From: Trebonia sp963773105
GTDB lineage: Bacteria; Actinomycetota; Actinomycetes; Streptosporangiales; Streptosporangiaceae
Length of the DNA stretch: 64,000 nucleotides
Assembly (NCBI GenBank): GCA_963773105.1
Contig: CAVZAA010000010.1
Location: 1-64,000, forward strand
Direction of reading: 5' to 3'
Shown: in pieces, positions 7,621-16,693 of the stretch
How the letters are laid out: every line of letters starts with the position of its first letter
How positions within the stretch are numbered: the first letter of the stretch is position 1
Program-made: the position numbers and the translations under genes
Notes under the pieces: model-generated
The model's input: the letters and a program-made list of their open reading frames with translations, nothing else
Databases searched by the model: none
Told to the model about the DNA's origin: nothing

Positions 7621-10254
7621 ATGTCAGAGAACGATGGCGGCGCCCCTGATACCGAGGCCAGTCATCTTCTCGTCCTCACGCATTCCCGGCCGGCCGAGGC
7701 GCTGGCCCGGGCTCGGGCGCTGCTGTCACGCCGGCCGCCGGTCAGCGCGGCCGAGGCCTCCATGGCGCGTCAGGCGGCCGGCCTCGCGCTGCGGGATCTC
7801 GGCCACCTGGAGGAGGGGCTTACCGAATTGCGGCGTGCTCTCCGGACGGCCCGGGCCAGCGGCCAGGTGCAGCGCGAGGCCGACGTCCGGGCCAGCCTCG
7901 GCCTGACGATGGCGATAGCTGGCCACACCGCCAGGGGGATGGCCCACCTGGACGCCGCGGTCAGCGCGGCACGCGGGGGACTCACCGGGCGGGTCCTGAT
8001 GCGCCGTGCGGCCGCCCTTGGTTACATCGGCCGGCGGGATGACGCGCTGCGCGACCAGAACCAGGTGGTAGCGATCCTGCACCGGCACGGGGATTTCCTC
8101 TGGGAGGCCAGGGCCCGCAGCCATCGCGGCCTGATCCTGCTCGAACTGGGTCAGACCCGCCGGGCCGACGCCGACTTCCGCCGCGCCGAGCAGCACTACA
8201 AGCTGGCCGGGCAGGAATGGGAATATGCCACCGCCAGGCACAACCGCGGGCTGGTCGCGGCCGCCTCCGGGCATGTGCCGGAAGCGCTTGAACTGCTCGC
8301 CGAGGCTGACCGGTGCTACGCGCAGCTGGGCACCCCCATGCTGGATATCGCCATCGACCGGTGCGCGATCCTGCTGTCGGCCGGGCTGGCGGCGGACGCG
8401 TGGGCGGAGACAGAAACCGCCGTCCGCGGTCAGGGCCCCGATATCCGCCGGTCCACGAAGTTCGCCGAGCTGCTTTACTCCTCGGCGACGGCGGCGCTGG
8501 CCGCAGGCGATCCCCAGGCGGCCAGCGACCGGGCCGATCAGGCCGCGCGGCTGTTTCACCGCCAGCGCAGGGATCGCTGGTCAGCCCGTACTCGGCTGGT
8601 GCTGGCGCAAGCCCGGCATGCCGGAGGCGACGCCGGCTCGGGCACCTACCGCCTGGCCTGCTCGGTCGCCCGCCAGCTTGACGCCCTCGGCGCGGATGAG
8701 TCGACGGAGGCGCACCTGCTGGCCGGCCAGCTGGCCCTGCGGCGGGGCATCAGCGGGCAGGCCGAGGATCATCTGGCCGCCGCAGCGCGGCCCCGGCGGG
8801 GCAGCCGGCCCCTGAGCCGGAGCCGGGCCCTGCTGGCCCGGGCGCTGCTCTGCCAGCTGCGCGGGCACGACGCCGAGATGCTGTCCGCCTGCCGCCGCGG
8901 CCTGGCGATCCTGGCCGAGCAGCAGCAGATGCTCGGGGCCAGCGAGCTGCGGGCCGCGGTCACCACCTACGGCAGGGAGCTGGCCGCCATCGGCCAGCGG
9001 GCCGCGCTGAACCGGGGCCACGGGCGGCAGCTGCTCCTCTGGAGCGAGCGGTGGCGGGCCACCGTCCAGGCCGCCACGCCGACCAGGCTGCCGCCCGACG
9101 GCGAGCTCGCCGAGCAGATGTCGGCCTTGCGCGAAGTCAGCCGGCGCCTGGACCGCGACCTGGTCGCGGCGCCGCTTATCCCGGCCCTGCGGCGGGAGCG
9201 CTCCCGGCTGGAGGCGGCCGTGCGGGCCCGCATACTGCGCACTCCCGGTCCGGCCGCGGCGCGCGCCCGGCAGGCATTCACCGTGCAGGCCTTGCTCGGC
9301 GCCCTGGGCGGCGCCGTTCTCATCGAGCTCATCGAGCTCGACGACACCCTGTACGCGGTGACCGTTCGGCCATCGGGCATCCAGGTGCACATCGTGGGCG
9401 GCGGCGAGGATGCCGTCCGCGAAGCGGATTTCGCGCGTTTCTTGCTGCGGCGCCTGGCTGACGGGCGGCCGGTGCCCGATCCCGGCCACGCCCTCGCCGA
9501 TGCCGGGCGCCTGGTGGAGAAGGCCGTGCTCGGCCCGGCGGCAGCCGGGCTCGACGCCGATACGGTGGTGATCGTTCCGACCGGCAGGCTGACCGCCATA
9601 CCCTGGGGCCTGCTTCCCGTGCTGCGCGGCCGGTCAGTCAGCGTGAGCCCGTCGGCGGCCATCTGGTTGCGCGCCAGCCTGGCTGCCGAGCCTGAGCACC
9701 GGGCGGTCACTCTGATCGGCGGCCCTGACCTCGCCGCCGCCGAGGCCGAGATCATGCGCCTGGGCGAGCTGTACCCCCAAGCCACCGTCCTGGCCAACGG
9801 CACCGCAACAGCCAGCCGTGTGCTCGCCGCGCTCAATGATTCCTGGCTTGCGCACGTCGCGGCGCACGGGACGTTCCGCGCGGATAACCCGCTCCTGTCG
9901 TCGGTGCAGCTGGATGACGGCCCCCTGACGGTCTACGACATCGAAGGCATCGACCGGGCGCCGCATCGCCTGGTGCTGTCCGCCTGCGAGTCGGGGCGCG
10001 CGGCGCCCACCGGGGCGGACGAGCTGCTCGGGCTGGCCAGCAGCCTGATGCCGAAGGGGACGGTCGGCATCGTCGCCGCCATCGTCCCCGTCAACGACCA
10101 GGTCACTCCCTCGATCATGGGATCACTGCACAGGTGCGTGGCCGGCGGTGCCGGGTTCGCCGAAGCGCTCCGGCTCGCCCAGGCCGATGCGGCGGCGACC
10201 GGCGACCCCGTCGCGCTGGCTACAGCCTGCTCCTTCATCGCTTTGGGGGTGTGA
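7621..10254 (+). CDS. TPR-CHAT caspase-like protease
   Basis: This 877-residue protein consists of about 500 residues of TPR-like helical repeats, a linker, and a C-terminal CHAT domain (roughly 550-877). The catalytic dyad of the CHAT/caspase fold is visible: His749 in 'VAAHGTF' and Cys789 in 'LVLSACESG'. CHAT proteases such as those of TPR-CHAT CRISPR effectors cut specific protein partners when the TPR part senses a signal. Its stop overlaps the ATG of the next gene (TGATG at 10252-10256), so the sigma factor is made with it. Together with the divergent S8 protease this looks like a protease-controlled transcription switch. The trigger and the cleaved target are unknown. Confidence 0.85.
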   Translation: MSENDGGAPDTEASHLLVLTHSRPAEALARARALLSRRPPVSAAEASMARQAAGLALRDLGHLEEGLTELRRALRTARASGQVQREADVRASLGLTMAIAGHTARGMAHLDAAVSAARGGLTGRVLMRRAAALGYIGRRDDALRDQNQVVAILHRHGDFLWEARARSHRGLILLELGQTRRADADFRRAEQHYKLAGQEWEYATARHNRGLVAAASGHVPEALELLAEADRCYAQLGTPMLDIAIDRCAILLSAGLAADAWAETETAVRGQGPDIRRSTKFAELLYSSATAALAAGDPQAASDRADQAARLFHRQRRDRWSARTRLVLAQARHAGGDAGSGTYRLACSVARQLDALGADESTEAHLLAGQLALRRGISGQAEDHLAAAARPRRGSRPLSRSRALLARALLCQLRGHDAEMLSACRRGLAILAEQQQMLGASELRAAVTTYGRELAAIGQRAALNRGHGRQLLLWSERWRATVQAATPTRLPPDGELAEQMSALREVSRRLDRDLVAAPLIPALRRERSRLEAAVRARILRTPGPAAARARQAFTVQALLGALGGAVLIELIELDDTLYAVTVRPSGIQVHIVGGGEDAVREADFARFLLRRLADGRPVPDPGHALADAGRLVEKAVLGPAAAGLDADTVVIVPTGRLTAIPWGLLPVLRGRSVSVSPSAAIWLRASLAAEPEHRAVTLIGGPDLAAAEAEIMRLGELYPQATVLANGTATASRVLAALNDSWLAHVAAHGTFRADNPLLSSVQLDDGPLTVYDIEGIDRAPHRLVLSACESGRAAPTGADELLGLASSLMPKGTVGIVAAIVPVNDQVTPSIMGSLHRCVAGGAGFAEALRLAQADAAATGDPVALATACSFIALGV

Positions 10255-10865
10255 TGACCATGGAGACGCAGGACAGTCCTGAACCGGGGACGGCCGACCC
10301 GGAAGTCCTAGCCGACCCTGTTCCCGGCTGGGTACGGGCCGCGGCAGCCGGTGACGCGCGGGCCTGGGAGCAGCTCGTCGACCGCTACAACGGCCTGGTC
10401 TGGTCCATCTGCCGTGCGCACAGGATGAGCGACGACGACGCCGCCGACGCCGTCCAGCTGACCTGGCTGCACCTGCTGGAGAACCTGGAGCGGATCCGCG
10501 ATCCGCGGCGGCTGGCCGGCTGGCTCGCGACCACCTGCCGCCGCGAGTGCCAGGCTCTGCTACGGCGATCCAAGTCCTCGGTGGCCGTTGAAGAGGAGAC
10601 CATCGACCGGCTGCTCGGCGGCAGCGCCCCAGCCGACGAACCGGTCCTCACGGCCGATCAGCACGCCGTCCTCTGGAAAGCGTTCCACCTGCTCAGCGAG
10701 TGGTGCCAGCGCGTACTCCGGGCGCTGGTCGTCGACGCCGACCAAGGGCCGCCGTCCTACCGCCTGGTGGCCGCCCAGCTGGATACGGCGCCAGGCAGCC
10801 TCGGGCCGACCCGGGCCCGGTGCCTGAACCAGCTCAGAAAACTACTTGACAGTGCTGGTATCTAG
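10254..10865 (+). CDS. ECF-type RNA polymerase sigma factor
   Basis: This 203-residue protein starts at ATG 10254, preceded by GGGGGT and overlapping the CHAT stop by one base; a second ATG at 10260 is an alternative. The sigma-2 region runs from 'WEQLVDRYNGLVWSIC' to 'WLATTCRRECQALLRR', and the sigma-4 region ends 'LVAAQLDTAPGSLGPTRARCLNQLRKLL', where the helix-turn-helix contacts the -35 element. No anti-sigma gene with an obvious zinc motif follows; the next gene encodes a small soluble protein that might take that role. The 1-bp overlap with the TPR-CHAT gene suggests the sigma factor is either the output or a proteolytic target of the CHAT module. Confidence 0.85.
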   Translation: MTMETQDSPEPGTADPEVLADPVPGWVRAAAAGDARAWEQLVDRYNGLVWSICRAHRMSDDDAADAVQLTWLHLLENLERIRDPRRLAGWLATTCRRECQALLRRSKSSVAVEEETIDRLLGGSAPADEPVLTADQHAVLWKAFHLLSEWCQRVLRALVVDADQGPPSYRLVAAQLDTAPGSLGPTRARCLNQLRKLLDSAGI

Positions 10866-10967
10866 CGCGTTCGTGTCGGCTCATGAAGGATAGGAGCCAA
10901 CTGGTTCCAACCTAGGTCACCATGATGCCCCGGCCCCCACGGGCCCACGACTGCGGCGGAGGGGCAG

Positions 10968-11486
10968 ATGAGCACGGACGACCCGGCGGCCCGCGAGGAC
11001 GGCGAGCCAGCCATCGAGCTGAGCGAACTGGACGACGAAGGATTGCTCGCGGCCTTGCGAGAGGTGATCGGCCGCGACCAGCCGTCACCGGACTGGTCCG
11101 CGGAACTGGCCAGGAGCAGCTACGACCTGCGGGAAGCGGACGCCAGCCTGGCGGTGCTTATCTCTGATTCCGGGCTGGCCACGGCCCACTCCGTGGTGCG
11201 CTCGGGCACCGCACCCCGGCTGGCGGTCTTCGACACCGGAGACCTCAGCGTGGAGATCGAGATCGAGCGCGGTGCCCGGGCCGGCTCCTGGCGGCTGATC
11301 GGCCAGCTGACCCCGGCCGCGTCCGCGCGCATCAAGGTCCGCCCGCAGCGGGCCGAACCCTCCTGGGTTGATGCTGACAACCGGGGTCGTTTCGCCGTCG
11401 ACCAGCTTCCAGGCGGGCCGCTGAGCCTGATCTGCCTGCGTGACGGCATGCCAGCCGCCGTCACCGAATGGATAGCGATTGGCTAG
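10968..11486 (+). CDS. Small acidic protein of the CHAT/sigma cluster
   Basis: This 172-residue protein has no family I can name. The N-terminal third is acidic and helical ('LSELDDEGLLAALREVI'), while residues about 60-170 alternate in short strands ('RLAVFDTGDLSVEIEIERG', 'GSWRLIGQLTPAASARIKVR') typical of a small beta-sandwich. No membrane segment or zinc-binding cysteines are present. GGAGGGGCAG just before ATG 10968 is a good ribosome-binding site. It lies 102 bp after the sigma factor in the same direction. Possible roles are anti-sigma factor, sigma adaptor or protease substrate; these are guesses from position only. Confidence 0.65.
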   Translation: MSTDDPAAREDGEPAIELSELDDEGLLAALREVIGRDQPSPDWSAELARSSYDLREADASLAVLISDSGLATAHSVVRSGTAPRLAVFDTGDLSVEIEIERGARAGSWRLIGQLTPAASARIKVRPQRAEPSWVDADNRGRFAVDQLPGGPLSLICLRDGMPAAVTEWIAIG

Positions 11487-11514
11487 GGCACCTCATCGGC
11501 TAGCATCCCCTGAC

Positions 11515-12927
11515 ATGGCGAGTAAGAAGGCGGTCCTCACTCCGCAAGGGGAGAACTTCCCTCGGTGGTACCAAGACATCATCGCGAAGGCCGAACTGGC
11601 CGACAACGGACCCGTGCGCGGCACCATGGTCATCCGGCCGTATGGCTACGCGCTGTGGGAGCGCATCCAGGCCGAGATGGACTCGCGGATCAAGGCGCTC
11701 GGAGCCCAGAACGCCTACTTCCCGCTGTTCATCCCGGAGTCCTACCTGCGTCGGGAAGCCGAGCATGTCGAAGGGTTCCAGCCCGAACTGGCCGTGGTGA
11801 CCCACGCCGGGGGCAAAGAGCTGGAGGAGGCGCTCGTGGTGCGCCCGACCTCCGAGACCATCATCGGCGAGTACATGGCGAAGTGGGTGCAGAGCTTCCG
11901 GGACTTGCCTCTGCTGCTGAACCAGTGGGCCAACGTGGTGCGCTGGGAGCTACGCCCGAGACTGTTCCTGCGCACTAGCGAGTTTCTATGGCAGGAGGGG
12001 CACACCGCCCATGCCAGCTACCAGGAAGCCCGCGACTACGCCCGCCGGATCGCGCACGAGGCGTACGCCGACCTGATGGTCAACGTGCTCGCGATCCCGG
12101 TTGTGCTGGGGTGCAAGACCGCGCGCGAGCGGTTCGCCGGCGCCGTCAACACCATCACCCTGGAGGCGATGATGAAGGACGGCAAGGCGCTGCAGATGGG
12201 CACGTCACACGAGTTGGGGCAGAACTTCTCGCGCGCATTCGGCATCGACTTCACCGGTCCGACCGGTAGCCGGGAGTTGGCTTGGACGACGTCCTGGGGC
12301 ACCTCCACCCGGATGGTCGGCGGCCTGATCATGGCGCACGGCGACGACCAGGGGCTGCGCATCCCGCCGGTGCTCGCGCCCACCCAAGTTGTGGTGCTGG
12401 CCGTCAAGCCCGAAGCATGCGACGTGGCGCACCGGATCGGCCGGGAACTGGTAGCCCAGGGGGTGCGGGTCGCCGTGGACGACCGGACGGACGTCCCGTT
12501 CGGCCGGCGAGCGGTGGACTGGGAGCTAAAGGGCATCCCACTGCGGGTGGAGCTGGGACCGCGCGACATCGCGGCGCAGACCGCGATCCTGGTGCGGCGG
12601 CTGGCCGGCGGGGTGCGAGATACCGCGCCGCTGGCGGACCTGGCGAGCACCGTGCCGGCCCTGCTCCAGGACGCCCAACGGGAGATGCTGTCCGCGGCGA
12701 CCCAGGCGCGGGACGCCCGGATCACGCCGGTGCGCTCGATGGCGGAGGTACCCGAGATGGTCAGCGAGGGCTGGGCGACCCTGGACTGGGACCTGCTCGG
12801 ACCGTCCGGCGAGCTGGAACTGGCCAGCGCCGGCATCACGGTGCGGTGCCTGCAGCGTGCGGACGGCTCGATACCCGAGTCCGACACCGAGCCCGGCCTC
12901 ACCGCCTTCCTGGCTCGCGCGTACTGA
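11515..12927 (+). CDS. proS: Archaeal/eukaryotic-type prolyl-tRNA synthetase
   Basis: This 470-residue class II synthetase ligates proline to tRNA-Pro. Class II motifs are visible: motif 2 around 'RTSEFLWQEGHTAHA' (about 157-171) and motif 3 in 'WGTSTRMVGGLIMAHGDDQGLRIP' (about 261-284, with the conserved Arg near its end). It lacks the INS editing insertion of the ~570-residue bacterial type and opens with 'FPRWYQDIIAKAELAD', as in the archaeal/eukaryotic type. I chose ATG 11515 because the family begins there; an in-frame start 12 codons upstream overlaps the previous gene. It may be the second ProRS of the cell, for example a drug-tolerant copy, but the main copy is not in view. Confidence 0.9.
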   Translation: MASKKAVLTPQGENFPRWYQDIIAKAELADNGPVRGTMVIRPYGYALWERIQAEMDSRIKALGAQNAYFPLFIPESYLRREAEHVEGFQPELAVVTHAGGKELEEALVVRPTSETIIGEYMAKWVQSFRDLPLLLNQWANVVRWELRPRLFLRTSEFLWQEGHTAHASYQEARDYARRIAHEAYADLMVNVLAIPVVLGCKTARERFAGAVNTITLEAMMKDGKALQMGTSHELGQNFSRAFGIDFTGPTGSRELAWTTSWGTSTRMVGGLIMAHGDDQGLRIPPVLAPTQVVVLAVKPEACDVAHRIGRELVAQGVRVAVDDRTDVPFGRRAVDWELKGIPLRVELGPRDIAAQTAILVRRLAGGVRDTAPLADLASTVPALLQDAQREMLSAATQARDARITPVRSMAEVPEMVSEGWATLDWDLLGPSGELELASAGITVRCLQRADGSIPESDTEPGLTAFLARAY

Positions 12928-13077
12928 AGCGGATCACCATATCCTCGCTCCACAGCGGCCGGATGGGCCCGCGGCCCTGTCCGCCCGGGCCACCGCCGCG
13001 CCGGGCGCGGACGGCGAGCTGGTCACGGTGGATCTGGGTCGGCTGCTGGCGTTTCGCTTCTCGGCATCCTGGTCGCT

Positions 13078-13730
13078 CTACCCGCTGGGGTGATCGATGT
13101 CCACCGGCGGCAGGTTCTCCGCCTGCTGCTTGGTGATATTGAGCTGGACGTCGTCCACGGTCCCGGTAACGGCGCCGATCGGGATGGCCACTTCCTTGCG
13201 GCCGAACACATGCCCCTCCTGCAGCAGCACGTGGCTCACGTGGTGGTTGCCAGGGTCGACGACAAGCCCCTCGACTCGCCCGATCTCGCCGTCGGTGGCA
13301 TAGACGCGCTTATTGCGGCGCACGCCGACCTCGTCCGGGGGCAGGGAGCCGTAAGAACCGATCGGCTCATCTGCTTGGGTCTGGGGCATATCATCGCCTG
13401 CGACCCGGCTGTAGTACGGCAACATGAGCATCTGTTCCGCGCTGTAGCCTGGGTACTGGTCCAGGCTGGTCCCCGGCGCGAAATGCGCATCCTCGGCGAA
13501 ACCGAGCTCGTCGAACTCCGCCCGAGTGCAGCGCAGCCGGACCTCGTTCGGTGTCGCGGCAGCGACAAGATCGAGAGGGACAAGCCGCCCAGGCCGGCCC
13601 AGTGCCCCGGTTGGACCACCAGATGGGTGACCGCCCGCGCGACCGGGTCAACGACCACGCGGACCACCTTGCCGCAGACCCCATCGACACACCTGGCGTC
13701 GGCCCCGATCACGAATGGTGTCTCTGCCAT
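13078..13730 (-). pseudogene. PRC-barrel domain protein, frameshifted
   Basis: The start 'MAETPFVIGADARC' at 13730 leads into a PRC-barrel ('GKVVRVVVDPVARAVTHLVV'). The frame is lost near 13590, where one base appears to be missing from a G/C run. The continuation lies in another frame: 'LVPLDLVAAATPNEVRL', then a second PRC-barrel 'NKRVYATDGEIGRVEGLVVD' to the stop at 13078. Repaired, it would be about 217 residues with two PRC barrels, a fold used in RNA processing and photosynthetic reaction centres but mostly of unknown role in actinomycetes. Both halves remain well conserved, so a sequencing error is as likely as true decay. Confidence 0.7.
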
Positions 13731-13852
13731 GGCCCACCTCCTCATCCGCATGGAGCATAGCGCGAACCCAGTCAGCGGCAGCGCCGTTGAACCGTCGGGG
13801 CCGCCTTTCGTAGCCGCCCTCAACGTCCTGCGCCTGCTGGACCGTTGCCGGT

Positions 13853-14359
13853 TCAGCCGATCTTGCGCAGCGTCACGTCCATCGATGCGGTCCAGCTCAC
13901 GCCGTCGGCGGTGGACTCGTGGCGGGCGACTTGGGTCATGCCGTCGTCGGTCATCGTTACGGTGCAACGCGTCCGGTCTCCGATCCACCTGATCACGTCG
14001 CCCTCGATCTCCAGTCGTGAGCGGTGGACGTTGCCGAAGCTGTCGTAGAACGTAGAGCGGTACGCCTCGCCGTCAACGCCGATGATCTCGACACCGCCGA
14101 CGCTCGTTTCGCCGATCTTCCCGAAGGCCGAGTGCACGACGAAGAACCCGCCGGGCGCCCACTCGTAGACATCGCTAGTGAGGATCGGAACCGGCGGGAT
14201 CTCCGCGGTCCCGATCGTGCGGCCTTCGTTGATCCACTTGCCGATGAGGACCGCAAGCGCCTGGTGGCGGCCGTCGCGGACGGGCGCTGTCCGGACGGTG
14301 TTCTCGACCCCGGCGGCGACGTTGACGACGCGAGCGGACCCGGTGGTGGCATGGGACAT
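13853..14359 (-). CDS. DUF1579-like protein
   Basis: This 168-residue protein has the pattern of the DUF1579/lipocalin-like family: 'LAVLIGKWINEGRT' near residue 36, then alternating strands ('SDVYEWAPGGFFVVHSAFG', 'YRSTFYDSFGNVHRSRLEIEGD') and a closing 'WTASMDVTLRKI'. Members are small beta-barrels probably binding a hydrophobic ligand; no enzymatic activity is established. It has no signal peptide and stands alone on the minus strand; a GGAGTTCC stretch precedes the ATG at 14359. Confidence 0.7.
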   Translation of the reverse strand: MSHATTGSARVVNVAAGVENTVRTAPVRDGRHQALAVLIGKWINEGRTIGTAEIPPVPILTSDVYEWAPGGFFVVHSAFGKIGETSVGGVEIIGVDGEAYRSTFYDSFGNVHRSRLEIEGDVIRWIGDRTRCTVTMTDDGMTQVARHESTADGVSWTASMDVTLRKIG

Positions 14360-14686
14360 CGGAACTCCTTCGGAAGTGTCGTCAAAAACGATCCCACCAC
14401 AGAGTCGGAGCCGTCACGACCGCCTCGACATCCCGGCGGACAAACTCCCGCCGCAGGGAGGAAGCAATCCGATCTTGACGAGGCATTGCGATCGGTGATC
14501 GGGCTGGATTAGGGTCTACTGCGCACCCGGCGCCGTAGGGAAAGGCCCCGTTGCCAGCTCCTCTCTCGCTCTCCCCGCCGTCCCCGCCCGTCTCTCCCTC
14601 ACCCCCTCTCGGCGTCCCGGCTGCTCGCAGCCGCCCCACGCCGCCATCCCTCATGCTCGTCAATCCCATCGCCGACGAGGTGTGAG
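14360..14686. other. Intergenic stretch without a recognisable gene
   Basis: About 330 bp separate the DUF1579 gene from the crotonase gene. Open frames exist on both strands but show only low-complexity Arg/Pro/Ser translations typical of GC-rich non-coding DNA. A short plus-strand frame ending 'SDLDEALRSVIGLD' at about 14510 could be the tail of a lost gene, but I cannot name it. The ribosome-binding site for the next gene is weak. Confidence 0.4.
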
Positions 14687-15522
14687 ATGGCCATTCCCAA
14701 GCTCAACGACAAAGGCCGCATAGCCGACATTCCGCTTCCCCCGAGGCCAAGATCACCGTCGAGCGGCGCGGCGAGATCGTCCTGATCGGGATCAACCGGC
14801 CCCAGGCCTACAACCGGCTCGACCCGGACGCCTTCTTCGGCTTGGCCAAGGCGTACTACGACTTCGACAACGACCCGAGCCTGCGGGCGGCGGTGTTCTT
14901 CGGCCACGGCGAGAACTTCTCCCGCGGCATCGACGTGGACGCCTTCGCGCCCCTGGCCAGGACCGGCAAGCCGTTCGCGGTGAAGGACGGCATGCTCGAT
15001 CCCTTCGCCAGGACCCAGCATCTCAGCAAGCCCCTGATCGTGGTTGTCCATGGCGATACCTGGAACATGGGCCACGAACTGCATCTGGTGGCCGACATCC
15101 GGGTGGCCAGCGCCGACGTGCGGTTTGGCCAGGACGAGAACACGCACGGACGGTTCCCTGGCGGCGGCTCGACCATCCGGTTTCCGCGGGAAGCGGGATG
15201 GGGGAACGCCATGCGCTACATGCTCACCGGCGACCACTGGGGCGCGGAGGAGGCCTATCGGATGGGCGTGATCCAGGAGATCGCCCCTAACCCGGCCCAG
15301 GCGCTGGAAGCGGGGATCGGGCTGGCCCGGAAGATCGCCGCGTGCGGGCCGCTCGGCATCAAGACCACGCTGGAGTCCGCGCACCTCTCGATCGACAAGT
15401 CCGAAGCGGCGGCGTTCGCCAGGCTCAATGAGCAATTTGGCGGGCTCTTCCACACCGAGGACTTCATCGAGGGCCGCAAGGCTGAGGCAGAGGGACGTCC
15501 CCCCGTCTACCAAGGCAAGTAG
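14687..15522 (+). pseudogene. Crotonase (enoyl-CoA hydratase/isomerase), frameshifted near N-terminus
   Basis: ATG 14687 begins 'MAIPKLNDKGRIADIPLP', but the frame breaks in a run of five C at 14738-14742. Adding one C would join it to 'EAKITVERRGEIVLIGINRP', which reads on to 15522 for a product of about 279 residues. The crotonase signature is present: 'AAVFFGHGENFSRGIDVDAF' (oxyanion region) and 'IRVASADVRFGQDENTHGRF'. The enzyme would act on a CoA thioester; the substrate is unknown. A shortened 226-residue protein could still start at 14842, but would lack the first beta strands. Homopolymer position makes a sequencing error plausible. Confidence 0.75.
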
Positions 15523-15556
15523 GCCTCCTCCCAACTCAAGCACGAGCGAGGGTGTC

Positions 15557-15950
15557 ATGGCCCGAACCGTCGCTGACTTCATGGTGCAGACCCTCAAGCA
15601 AGCGGGAGTGAAACGTGTCTTCGGCGTGGGTCGGGGATTCTCTGAACGGGTTCACTGACGCGCTGCACCGCGCCGGTGGACCCGACCGGGTCCATGTTCG
15701 CCACGAAGAAGCAGGGGCCTTCACGGCCAGCGCGGAGGCCCATCTGACGGGCGAGCTCGCGGTCTGCGCGGGAAGCTGCGGCCCCGGCAATCTCCACAAC
15801 GCGCCATCCGCACGGCCATCGCGCGCCGAGGGGTGGCTGCGGTGGGCATCTCCGGTGATGTGGTGCTTCAGCTGCTCGAGGCGGCGTTGCCCGGTTTCCT
15901 CAAGCCGAAGGCCCCTGTCGTCGTGCCGCAAGACCAGGACCTCGTGGTCG
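15557..15950 (+). pseudogene. Remnant of a pyruvate oxidase-like (PoxB) ThDP enzyme
   Basis: The start 'MARTVADFMVQTLKQAGVKRVFGV' matches the N-terminus of pyruvate oxidase/acetolactate synthase-type enzymes. One frame change later, 'GDSLNGFTDALHRAGG' and 'HVRHEEAGAFTASAEAHLTG' follow up to 'GSCGPGNLHN'. The gene then jumps, again in a new frame, to 'AIRTAIARRGVAAVGISGD', which in intact enzymes lies about 80 residues further on, and ends near 'LKPKAPVVVPQDQD'. Only about 120 of 580 residues survive, with a frameshift, an internal deletion and loss of the FAD- and ThDP-binding domains. It cannot be functional. Confidence 0.75.
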
Positions 15951-15964
15951 GTTCGGGGCACAAT

Positions 15965-16006
15965 ATTCCTATGCCAGCACAGCAGATTCCTATGCCAGCA
16001 CAGCAG
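15965..16006 (+). repeat. Perfect 21-bp tandem duplication containing a start codon
   Basis: Positions 15965-15985 and 15986-16006 are identical 21-bp units, each carrying an in-frame ATG (15971 and 15992). The duplication therefore repeats seven codons (MPAQQIP, then MPAQQLL after divergence) and gives the downstream gene two equivalent starts. It arises where the poxB relic meets the next gene and is probably a recent slippage event. Confidence 0.9.
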
Positions 16007-16693
16007 TTGCTTAACCGTGTTCGTGAGCTGCGGGACGCCGGGCGCACGCCGAAGGAGATCGCCCGGGCGCTGAAGATGCCGCCGAGCGCGGTCGCGCCGC
16101 TTATCAGATCGGTCGCCGCGGCCGAAGGGCGCACCCGGGAGGACGCGCTGATCGGATGCTGGATCAGTCCAGGCTGGTCATCGAGCGTCCTGGCACCGGA
16201 GCGGCCGGACTGGCCGGGGTCGGGCCCGTCGGAACGAACCGGGCACTCGGGGCTGGTGACCGTGCTGGTCGCCCGGGACCGGGGCGGGTCCACGGCCGGG
16301 GTGTGCTTCTACCTGGTGGACACCTGGTGCCTGGGGCTGAAGGACGCGGCCGGGCCGCGGTCGATGGACCGGCGGCAGCTGGGCGGGTTCATCCAGCAGA
16401 TCTTCAGCGCGGGGGACGAGCCGGCCGTGCAGGTGCCGCTGGAACTGGGGCGGCAGATCATCTACGGCGCGATCGTGTACGCGCGTGAGCTGGGGTTCGA
16501 GCCGCACGCGGACTTCGGGCGGGCCGCCGGGTATCTAGGGGCATGGGACGGGGAGTGCGAGCTGACCTTCGGCCGGGACGGGAAACCGATGTATATCTCC
16601 GGGCCGTACGACGACGGGGAGAGGATCATCCTCAAGCTGCGCCGCGGCCTTGGCGAGGGAAACTACGACTTCGTGCACATGATCTCAGGCTGA
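15971..16693 (+). CDS. HTH-domain protein with conserved C-terminal domain of unknown function
   Basis: The product is 240 residues from ATG 15971 or 233 from the duplicated ATG at 15992; the frame is open further upstream only because the poxB relic happens to be in phase. The N-terminus holds a helix-turn-helix ('RVRELRDAGRTPKEIARALKMPPSAV'-like, split here as RELRDAGRTPKEIARAL and KMPPSAVAPLIRSV). The C-terminal part contains 'GVCFYLVDTWCLGLKDA' and closes 'GEGNYDFVHMISG', a combination I recognise as a recurrent uncharacterised actinobacterial family. DNA binding is inferred from the HTH only. A fairly good conservation feel suggests an intact gene. Confidence 0.7.
   Translation: MPAQQIPMPAQQLLNRVRELRDAGRTPKEIARALKMPPSAVAPLIRSVAAAEGRTREDALIGCWISPGWSSSVLAPERPDWPGSGPSERTGHSGLVTVLVARDRGGSTAGVCFYLVDTWCLGLKDAAGPRSMDRRQLGGFIQQIFSAGDEPAVQVPLELGRQIIYGAIVYARELGFEPHADFGRAAGYLGAWDGECELTFGRDGKPMYISGPYDDGERIILKLRRGLGEGNYDFVHMISG

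Noticed and set aside
7621..10865. Assignment of the TPR-CHAT/sigma module to type III-E CRISPR
   Set aside because: No Cas gene, Csx30-like protein or CRISPR array is present in the window.
12928..13077. A plus-strand tail 'GELVTVDLGRLLAFRFSASW' that might be a gene relic
   Set aside because: It looks protein-like but is too short and matches no family I can name; the overlap with the PRC-barrel stop gives no support.
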